From Alitta virens (Eukaryota > Annelida > Polychaeta > Phyllodocida > Nereididae), in contig OW028574.1 of the NCBI GenBank assembly GCA_932294295.1, positions 53,504,797 to 53,568,796 on the forward strand: DNA of 64,000 nucleotides, read 5' to 3'. The position numbers were made by a program, and so were the translations under genes. The notes under the pieces are model-generated. The model made no database searches. It was given only the letters and a program-made list of their open reading frames with translations, and was not told the DNA's origin. Of this stretch, positions 59,001 to 64,000 are shown piece by piece. Position 1 is the stretch's first letter, and every line of letters begins with the position of its first letter.

Positions 59001-59501
59001 TACTGACTACCCATACATACATATATAGATAGATAATTTAAATACTGTATTATATTATATTGAATATAGGTTTTAGGGCCCCCTGTGCAAAATTGTACCA
59101 AAACGTTAATCAGTTTGAATAGATAAATCTGAGTAAGGTCAACTTTAAGACCAATCAAAAATGTCAAAAAAAATTGGTCAAGGTGTTAAAAAATTGGCTG
59201 CTTTTACCAACATTCTGCTTTCTCCGATATTCTATTCTATTCTAATTTTCAGTGTAATTTTGAATTTTCTTTCAGACTCATGCAGCTGGATACTGCTGGT
59301 CTCTTGGGGTATTGGATCACTACTCAAATGCCAAAAAATAAATGTGCTTTTAGTGATAACTCTTCGGCAGACAAGAAAGCAAATTTACCCGACCTTCATG
59401 GAGCTTTTGTGATCTTGTGTGCTGGAATTTTTGCTTCTTCGTTGACGCTATTGGCAGAATGGTTGATGGTGCTCAGACATAAAATAAGAAGAACAAACTA
59501 A
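46922..59501 (+). CDS. ionotropic glutamate receptor-like subunit, 10 exons, 5' incomplete
   Basis: Exons are 46922-47062, 47579-47751, 51051-51191, 52155-52322, 52863-52966, 54422-54512, 54885-55203, 56704-56921, 58012-58268 and 59276-59501. All are bounded by GT-AG with matching phases and give 611 residues to TAA. The order is a short amino-terminal domain remnant, S1 ligand-binding half (DPDGSWNGLVGQVKNG, HIRDTVVDYGQPF with the ligand Arg), M1 (residues about 320-346), a pore region, M3 (IIITAAYTGNLTAVLTV, matching the SYTANLAAF box), S2 (YKYGVLESSA, NYVFMCERTEV with an acidic ligand-type residue, ENSPYISVF) and M4 (GAFVILCAGIFASSLTLLAE). It would form a cation channel in the plasma membrane. 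Variations from canonical receptors are the T/N change before the Arg and AYTGN instead of SYTAN, so agonist choice cannot be assumed. No signal peptide exon was found upstream. AATAAA lies at 59829. IR-type or GRID/GRIK-like divergent subunits are alternatives. Confidence 0.9.
47579..47751 (+). CDS. receptor exon 2
   Basis: It reads GVTTFSNFLHGNQYRGTVFD then VAALNKIPITEVVEVTDGKH, part of the amino-terminal domain. Acceptor TTTTTTACAG, donor GTGAAA (weak). Confidence 0.8.
48146..48308 (+). mobile_element. tRNA-derived SINE, family A, best-preserved head
   Basis: The head GGGGGCCTAGCTCAGTGGTA and B box GGTTCGATTCCC are near-perfect Pol III boxes. The body matches the copies at 17.8, 18.1 and 19.2 kb. 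It lies in the intron between receptor exons 2 and 3. Confidence 0.85.
49479..50640 (+). mobile_element. LINE RT fragment in receptor intron, interrupted by a SINE
   Basis: It reads HSTKYAALELIDRIITEMDT then NNVPINIF, breaks at the SINE, and resumes as QQYVAINNV, GVPQGSILGPLLFIIYINDL. Frameshifts and stops follow. It is related to the LINEs at 8.4 and 28-30 kb. Orientation matches the host gene. Confidence 0.85.
49676..49805 (-). mobile_element. tRNA-derived SINE, family C, inside the LINE fragment
   Basis: The minus strand reads TTGGCACAATGGTTAACATA then CCCAGGGACCAGTTTTCGAT, matching the copy at 10180-10340. It splits the RT reading frame and is therefore younger than the LINE. Confidence 0.75.
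51051..51191 (+). CDS. receptor exon 3
   Basis: It reads IQNHNDLILNKLLIAIDENI then TDWNNIPRFGEKFIIVNPSE. 47 codons, phase 0 at both ends, donor GTAAGT. The preceding 3.3-kb intron holds a SINE and a LINE fragment. Confidence 0.8.
51680..51800. repeat. fragment related to the GGCCAA-rich element at 57571
   Basis: It contains attgggtcaacatcattcc, aatgttggccaatggc and gtcgatgttgcgatg, motifs shared with 57571-57969. No boundaries were resolved. Confidence 0.4.
52155..52322 (+). CDS. receptor exon 4
   Basis: It reads EHSENVQVSIHYFSSESESI then WSSSKGLQLPKQDLWHFSRF. 56 codons, phase 0, acceptor TTTCTACAG, donor GTAAGT. Confidence 0.8.
52863..52966 (+). CDS. receptor exon 5
   Basis: It reads IQVLHYYNVDEKGAKHWDGI then AVRLLQALSEALNFT. 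This is the start of S1 (G-xxxxLL-xLsexLnFt is typical). Donor GTAAGT. Confidence 0.85.
54000..54375. mobile_element. pogo/Tc1-like MITE, 376 bp, in receptor intron
   Basis: The left end CAGTTGAACCTTCATATTAA and right end (read inward) CAGGGGGACCTCATATTAAG are inverted repeats, both flanked by TA (53998-53999 and 54376-54377). A CAGTTGAACC-like end is common in pogo/Tigger-type elements. No ORF. It ends 46 bp before receptor exon 6. Confidence 0.65.
54422..54512 (+). CDS. receptor exon 6
   Basis: It reads FAIYETPDSKWGGIDPDGSW then NGLVGQVKNG, the hallmark S1 motif of ionotropic glutamate receptors. Confidence 0.9.
54885..55203 (+). CDS. receptor exon 7 (end of S1, M1, start of pore)
   Basis: It reads YADFAAAAMTLNHIRDTVVD then YGQPFYMEPAVMVMRRPKED, followed by a hydrophobic M1 (FVWLCMFFSLPTMATTVFLI) and a loop with two cysteines. 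It ends one base into a codon at a GTAGGT donor. Confidence 0.9.
55426..55471 (+). repeat. 46-bp dispersed repeat, copy 1 (paired with 57149)
   Basis: ctgcttcagttcaaatacca and the following gtgtgcgcatta-agaccagaataac occur here and at 57149-57194 with one mismatch. The frame LLQFKYQCAHYRPE suggests a retrotransposon tail, but this is uncertain. Confidence 0.7.
55651..56640. mobile_element. fold-back element of short palindromes, 990 bp, 6-bp TSD
   Basis: The ends are TATGGTGGCC-GAGGAGT and its near reverse complement. TGATAT is directly repeated at 55645-55650 and 56641-56646. The right flank carries a tandem copy (gaaaacatcatgatatgtta) of the left flank that preserves the uninterrupted target, supporting the TSD. 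Each arm (55680-55890 and 56360-56630) is an array of TTTCGTGGTGCGAAAG-like units that are themselves palindromic, in inverted orientation between arms. The centre holds a (ctc)n run and a nested MITE. No transposase ORF. Confidence 0.8.
55961..56064. mobile_element. 104-bp MITE nested in the fold-back element
   Basis: The left arm GTTTGGGTACAATCTTGAGC and right arm (reverse complement GTTTGGGAACAATATTGAGT) match over about 38 bp with a few mismatches. TA flanks both ends. It folds almost entirely into one hairpin. Confidence 0.75.
56704..56921 (+). CDS. receptor exon 8 (pore end, M3, start of S2)
   Basis: It reads LPWLPNILSIRLLFTVWWFS then VIIITAAYTGNLTAVLTVPR and ELADQNVYKYGVLESSALHL. Donor GTAAGT. 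Confidence 0.9.
57149..57194 (+). repeat. 46-bp dispersed repeat, copy 2
   Basis: The partner of 55426-55471. Both copies lie in introns of the receptor gene in the same orientation. Confidence 0.7.
57571..57969. mobile_element. MITE with GGCCAA-rich interior, about 399 bp
   Basis: The left end CCAGATGGCGTTCCAAATTG and right end (reverse complement CCAGAGAGCATTCCAAATCG) are inverted repeats with about five mismatches. The interior repeats ggccaa/ttggcc and gggccaa motifs many times. It ends about 42 bp upstream of receptor exon 9, where a branch point and polypyrimidine tract are expected. Confidence 0.55.
58012..58268 (+). CDS. receptor exon 9 (S2)
   Basis: It reads SGNNSDVYKRLYEKSMKNPK, GLQRAKEENYVFMCERTEVI and PSSFAFIFQENSPYISVFNS. 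It follows the acceptor CTCTGCAG closely after a MITE. Confidence 0.9.
59276..59501 (+). CDS. receptor last exon (end of S2, M4, short tail)
   Basis: It reads LMQLDTAGLLGYWITTQMPK, then M4 (GAFVILCAGIFASSLTLLAE) and a short basic tail RHKIRRTN before TAA. Confidence 0.9.
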
Positions 59502-59828
59502 CATATTTGGTATTATATTATAAGTGAGACTTATAAGCAGTATTTGATCACTGTTTTGAGAGCTGATATTTCCTTTACAAGTAACACAATTGTACAAATA
59601 TGTTGTATCAGAATCAGAATCTCTTTATTTTCGTATACATGAACAAGTAACCAAAAAGTAATGCATAATTGTATATGAGTGCAAATTGCCAAAACAATGT
59701 TAAAGCTTAGTTAAAATACTAATCATGCCCTAATTCTGGTAAACAACCGGATTGTCTTTACAGCTTTGTACGTCTTTGCTTTGCTAGAAAATAACGTTGG
59801 GTTATTTTGTTAACCACCTTCATTTATA

Positions 59829-59834
59829 AATAAA
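59829..59834 (+). terminator. candidate polyadenylation signal of the receptor gene
   Basis: AATAAA in an AT-rich context, the first canonical hexamer recognised downstream of the stop at 59501. No cleavage-site data. Confidence 0.4.
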
Positions 59835-60235
59835 TATCTATATGTAAAATGTGTATTAAGAGTAGTTTGGCAATGATATTGATTTTTATACACAATTAAT
59901 TAATAATAATGTCAGTCCTGGAACATTTCTAATACATTGATTATATATCACTATATAGTTTATAATATATAATGGTTAAATTATGAAGCAATTAGTGTCC
60001 TTATGGTCTTTCACAACAGAAAGATGAATAATTTGGACAGCAATAGAAACATATATAATTTAGATAGCACTTCGACACATATGAGTCTTCCATACATAGA
60101 AGTCAAAAGTAGTCATTAATCCTTAAAATTATAGGTAAATTCTAGTACCAAGTGGATGCATATGGTTTATAAGAGAAAACAAAAAACTGTATATGTCTAT
60201 ATCTATAGCTTAGTTTCTATATATAGCTAAGCTTA

Positions 60236-60350
60236 TATGACAGCTCTGGCAGCTGACATGGAATCCACACCATGTTACACATTTACCCCATGGTCGGGGT
60301 CTTTTACATGCCTCAGCATAACTGATACGTATTGCTTTAGTGGAAAACCT
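60236..60350 (-). mobile_element. tRNA-derived SINE, family B, tail fragment
   Basis: It shares cacatttaccccatggtcgggg, ttttacatgcctcagcata and tccacaccatgttac with the copies at 5.1, 16.7 and 41.3 kb. The tRNA-like head is missing. Confidence 0.65.
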
Positions 60351-60578
60351 GGAGTTATGTCAATATGCTAGGATTCCAAACTTCAATGGAACAGGAACTA
60401 ACAACCATTCTGACAGTGTGGGGAGGCTCATTACTTGGCAGAACTTCTAACAATTGACATATATCACCACATGACATCGTGTAAACTTGTGTCCAGATGG
60501 GTGTAGTATATGAATCTCGGCCATAAAATTCATGATGCAAAAAAAAACCAAGATAAATAAATATATATATAGGCAGTA

Positions 60579-60584
60579 TTTATT
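60579..60584 (-). terminator. candidate polyadenylation signal of the beta-helix protein gene
   Basis: The minus strand AATAAA (plus TTTATT), about 125 bp past the stop codon. Confidence 0.4.
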
Positions 60585-60707
60585 ATACATTTGTTATCGT
60601 ACATCTGTAACCAATTGTCACTATATATACATTGTAAAGCTTGGTTACAATATGTGCATTATCACCAAAGAAATAACTATTTATTAGTATAGTTATGATT
60701 CAAACAG

Positions 60708-63700
60708 TCACTCCAGGTCATTGTATTCTTCTCTCTCCCTGCATGGAGGAACTCTGTTACAAAAACCCAGAATTTTGGTTATTAGGAAGCATATTCCCTT
60801 AAAAAGCAGTTTCAATATTCTGAAAATTATGAGGAGGATGATAAGGCTGACCACAAGAAGTGGTGGGAGACTGACCAATGTCCATTCAATCCAGTCTGTT
60901 ATTGTAATCTGAAGGTCATTTGGACCACTTGGGCGACGTCCAGCTGACATAAAAGTGGCTTGGATGGTGTGCAAGATTCCCACTATGGTCAGCACCGAAA
61001 GGGACACCGCTTCAACATTGTTGGCCGCTTTAGATCGAAATGGTTTTGCCATCATGTGCCAGACAAGGAAGATCAAGCATGTGCTTGTTTGCAGCGTCAT
61101 CTGAAGTAAAGGGTTGGTAGTAAAGACCAGCATCATGAGGAGCACCAGTCTTCGTAATATGAGAATACCTTCCCAGTACAGCACTGATTTGCTTCGGTCA
61201 ACACCAATCTTCAAGTAAGGGTCTTCCACGATGAATAAAATCTCTTGTTTAATACTGTTGTCTTTTTGGGTGTTTATAAACACAATATCCGGTTCATCAG
61301 GAGCAGAACTGGTCACCATTGATACAAATGTTTCGCCTTGCTTTGGAAGCATCTTTTGGGTTCGCCAGTATTCTCCACCAAATATGACAGCCCAATAAAT
61401 CAACATTGGAAGGGGCATAACATAGGAGAGGAAGAATTGAGTTACTGAAATTCTGTGGTCATCAAGCAAAGTCCTAGATACAATAACAGCCATGAAAAAA
61501 GGCACAGTGTGAAGAATCGCCACAATGATGAACACAGACTGCCAGCCAGCGATACATTCAATTGTCCCATCCACAAAAAGAACACTTTTGGATCCAATAT
61601 TCTTGCAGACTAACATTCCCAACGTCAGACCAGATATAGTCAGGTAATTCAGCAAAAATATGTTTGTGCATGCTCTGGACAATCGAGCCCTGAAGTTGTG
61701 ACTCAAGTAAGTGGTTCCAACATTGCTTCCTGCACTGGAAGTGGATTCAAAAGACTCGATTCTGGATCTGCTGAAACTTATATCAGTTCCATTGTGTGAT
61801 CCAGTCACATCTGTTATGTATTCTCTGTCGCGAGCATTCTGAAGTTCCTTTGCTTTAAATTTGTCGTAGACCACCAAACCAATGGCACAGATGCCCAAAC
61901 CACAGTAAATCAGCACTGTTGGAGTGGTCCGCAGTAACAACTTTGCAACTGGTGTCATGTTTGGAAATGGACAAGTGGCAATTAAAGCAGCAACTGGTGA
62001 AAAGGAGAGGATTCCAGCAATTACAGGTTGTAGAGAAAGACCAATGACTTCAGAAGCTCTGTTGTCTGCAACTGCCAACAAGTTAACTGTCTGGTAGAAG
62101 TAGAAGAATGACTTGATGTAAGCATTAACGGCCGAAGGTGACCCAGACTTTTGTCCTTTCGCGGACCTACCAAGGATCTTGGTTGCCACAAATGTACCAA
62201 TTTCCATCTGATAAAGGAACAACAAGATGAACACAAATGCATTTGCTACATCTATCGCCATGTACCAGTAGTCATGACACTTCTCATTTGGGTAGCATTC
62301 AGTTGCGAAAACTAGCTCAGATGTACCCTCCAAGCACCTTCCACATATATCACCATATCTGCCTGTGTGGCAACTATCGTAACTTTGACACTCATCTTCA
62401 GTACAACAGTATCCTGCAGGACAAGTCAAGAATGATATTTCTCTGCGGTTTCCTTTTTGAACTTCAAAACCCCAAAAGTTCTCGTAAGCAGTAACGCGGC
62501 CACTTTCACACTTTCCCCCATAAGGACACTCCAAACACTCGAAGTCGGATGACCAGACTGGGCTGTCATTGTAAATTGATCCAATACGATAACCTTGTTC
62601 CATCGAATATAGCCCATATTCACAGCTTTTGCAGGCATACAGAAAATCTTTGAAAGGTGCCTCAGGATCCAGGGAAGCTCTTAAAGTGCTGTTAATAAAT
62701 TGCGACCCAGGAGGGCAATAGATTTCCATATATCCAGTGTGAACACCAGATAGATTGCTAAATCTGTTGTTGCTAGTGTACCAAATCATAGCCTGGCTTG
62801 TATAGACACCAGTTGAATTGCAGACATTATTCTCCAGCTTGGTAGGGCCAGTGATGTACATCATGGAACCAAGAGCATTCACTCTGAGTGTTTCTCTCTG
62901 TTCGAAGTAACTGTTCTGAATGGTGATTAACCCGAATGATGCAACCGAACCACCAAACCAGTCAGCAGAATTGTTAACAAAATTGCAGTTGTCCATTAAA
63001 ACATTAGATCCACCAGACACATAGACAGCACCACCAGCTCCCTTTCTTTCCCAAGAGTCCGTTTGACCCATCACCAAAGTGTTTCCTGTGAAGACAGTGT
63101 TATTCCGGAAGTCACAGTTTGTTATATTCACATTGCTATCTCCTGCAATCAACCCTGCTGCACTTTCAGAATTGTAATTGTCATAGAATTTTGAGTCAGA
63201 AATCTGTGCATTAGGAGCTGCAATAACCTTCAAACCACTTCCAGCTAATAGAGCAACATTGTTCGAAAAGGTGCAATTCATCACTTCAGTGTCAGTTTTC
63301 TCATCTCCTCCTTCGATATGAAGTGCACCATGATTACAGAAGTTGTCGTTGAAGAAACTGTCACTGATTGACACTTCACCGGAAGAGTGTGTAGAATGAA
63401 AGATAATACTCATGCAATGGAAAGAAGTTGTCATGTTGAAAACACTAATACCATGTCCTTCGAAATGTATTTTGGAGAAATTAGTGAATGTAACAGGATT
63501 TTCCATGTCACGAAATGTCACATTGTGTAAAATCACATGCAAATTATCCAATGGAGTAATGTCATGCAGAAAAGAAAGTGAGGTATCAGGCCCTTTGAAA
63601 ACAGAATTAGAGGCTGTTATTTTTAGCTGGTTGTCATTAACTTCATTAAATGATTCAAATGCAAGTTCAACATTCTCCAGGTGACATGACTCCAGGTCCA

Positions 63701-64000
63701 TCGAATTTATTCCATCTTGTAATTGCATGAAAACTGTACCTCCATTTATAAATGACTTAGAAACATCCAAACTGGAATTGTTGAGGCAGAATTTGCAATC
63801 TTCTGTAAAGAAGTCTTCAATATGCAACTCATTTAAGTCACCAGTTTCTGTTGGACCAACATCAAAATTGCAAATGTTTTCACTTTTCCAATTGCATTTC
63901 AAAGTAGGTTGTCCTTTCCATCCCTTAAATTTCAATGATTTACCCAATGCAATGTCATCAATGTTATAAGAGTCCAGTTTTCTTCCTTGAACATTGATGT
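60708..64000 (-). CDS. beta-helix, Cys-rich, multi-pass membrane protein, 5' partial
   Basis: One uninterrupted frame of at least 1,095 codons runs off the window edge. The residue at 63947 is a TTG leucine, not a start, and INVQGRKLDSYNIDDIALGK continues upstream. Residues are numbered from 63947. Residues 1-420 are repeated short strands with Asn/Ser-rich turns (ISDSFFNDNFC, MNCTFSNNVAL, ITNCDFRNNTV, MDNCNFVNNSA), typical of right-handed parallel beta-helix (Pbh1) repeats, with many N-glycosylation sites. Residues 435-557 are Cys-rich (CKSCEYGLYS, CLECPYGGKCESG, CPAGYCC, CHTGRYGDICGRCLEG), EGF- or GCC2/GCC3-like. Residues 560-1060 carry about ten hydrophobic segments, for example FVFILLFLYQM, ILRRLVLLMMLVF and LLVVSLIILLIIF. 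An extracellular beta-helix on a polytopic membrane base fits a surface receptor or transporter. Similar architectures occur in marine invertebrates and protists, but the function is unknown. No intron lies in 3.3 kb. Confidence 0.85.
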   Translation of the reverse strand, partial: INVQGRKLDSYNIDDIALGKSLKFKGWKGQPTLKCNWKSENICNFDVGPTETGDLNELHIEDFFTEDCKFCLNNSSLDVSKSFINGGTVFMQLQDGINSMDLESCHLENVELAFESFNEVNDNQLKITASNSVFKGPDTSLSFLHDITPLDNLHVILHNVTFRDMENPVTFTNFSKIHFEGHGISVFNMTTSFHCMSIIFHSTHSSGEVSISDSFFNDNFCNHGALHIEGGDEKTDTEVMNCTFSNNVALLAGSGLKVIAAPNAQISDSKFYDNYNSESAAGLIAGDSNVNITNCDFRNNTVFTGNTLVMGQTDSWERKGAGGAVYVSGGSNVLMDNCNFVNNSADWFGGSVASFGLITIQNSYFEQRETLRVNALGSMMYITGPTKLENNVCNSTGVYTSQAMIWYTSNNRFSNLSGVHTGYMEIYCPPGSQFINSTLRASLDPEAPFKDFLYACKSCEYGLYSMEQGYRIGSIYNDSPVWSSDFECLECPYGGKCESGRVTAYENFWGFEVQKGNRREISFLTCPAGYCCTEDECQSYDSCHTGRYGDICGRCLEGTSELVFATECYPNEKCHDYWYMAIDVANAFVFILLFLYQMEIGTFVATKILGRSAKGQKSGSPSAVNAYIKSFFYFYQTVNLLAVADNRASEVIGLSLQPVIAGILSFSPVAALIATCPFPNMTPVAKLLLRTTPTVLIYCGLGICAIGLVVYDKFKAKELQNARDREYITDVTGSHNGTDISFSRSRIESFESTSSAGSNVGTTYLSHNFRARLSRACTNIFLLNYLTISGLTLGMLVCKNIGSKSVLFVDGTIECIAGWQSVFIIVAILHTVPFFMAVIVSRTLLDDHRISVTQFFLSYVMPLPMLIYWAVIFGGEYWRTQKMLPKQGETFVSMVTSSAPDEPDIVFINTQKDNSIKQEILFIVEDPYLKIGVDRSKSVLYWEGILILRRLVLLMMLVFTTNPLLQMTLQTSTCLIFLVWHMMAKPFRSKAANNVEAVSLSVLTIVGILHTIQATFMSAGRRPSGPNDLQITITDWIEWTLVSLPPLLVVSLIILLIIFRILKLLFKGICFLITKILGFCNRVPPCREREEYNDLE

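Larger units (their letters stand above)
59502..60707. other. intergenic region between two convergent genes
   Basis: It probably contains both 3' untranslated regions. AATAAA at 59829 (plus) lies 328 bp after the receptor stop. TTTATT at 60579 (minus AATAAA) lies about 125 bp after the stop of the beta-helix protein. A tail fragment of a family-B SINE is at 60236-60350. Confidence 0.55.

Noticed and set aside
63945..63947. Start codon of the beta-helix protein
   Set aside because: The codon is TTG and the frame stays open upstream to the window edge, so this is an internal position.

Overview
This window is animal nuclear DNA. Genes are split by large GT-AG introns, the sequence is AT-rich, and there are tRNA-derived SINEs, CR1/jockey-like LINE fragments, several kinds of cut-and-paste DNA transposon, and long microsatellites and minisatellites. 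The host cannot be named from sequence alone. The mix (animal-type ionotropic glutamate receptor, THAP9/P-type transposase, beta-helix multi-pass membrane protein, NADAR fragment, many MITEs) suggests a marine invertebrate such as an echinoderm, hemichordate or cephalochordate; that is inference.

Layout. 1-21 kb: no host gene seen. It holds a Tc1/mariner-like MITE (3131-3452), LINE ORF1 and RT remnants (6.6-7.4 and 8.4-9.45 kb), a strong hairpin (9689-9768) and three SINE families. 21.6-26.4 kb: a possible small two-exon gene for a Glu-rich acidic protein, a 1-kb minisatellite of 47-bp units, and a decayed PIF/Harbinger relic with a MADF-like ORF on + and a transposase N-terminus on -. 28.1-36.6 kb: a minus-strand LINE that has been hit three times: by another LINE 3' end, by a 1194-bp TIR element with 7-bp TSD, and by a complete 3869-bp P element with perfect 27-bp TIRs, an 8-bp TSD and an uninterrupted three-exon THAP-transposase gene. 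36.8-37.1 kb: a broken NADAR domain. 38-46 kb: several inverted-repeat elements, including a second member of the 7-bp-TSD family.

46.9-59.5 kb: an ionotropic glutamate receptor-like gene on +. Ten exons with consistent splice phases give 611 residues to the stop; the 5' end was not found. Its introns carry a SINE, a LINE fragment, a pogo-like MITE, a 990-bp fold-back element built from short palindromes, and a MITE that ends about 42 bp before a splice acceptor. 60.7-64.0 kb: a minus-strand long exon for a beta-helix, Cys-rich, multi-pass membrane protein that is open at the window edge.

The receptor and the beta-helix protein are convergent neighbours, with stops about 1.2 kb apart. The best candidates for something undescribed are the intact P element, the 7-bp-TSD pair, the fold-back element with a 6-bp TSD, and the beta-helix membrane protein. 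All coordinates were read by eye.
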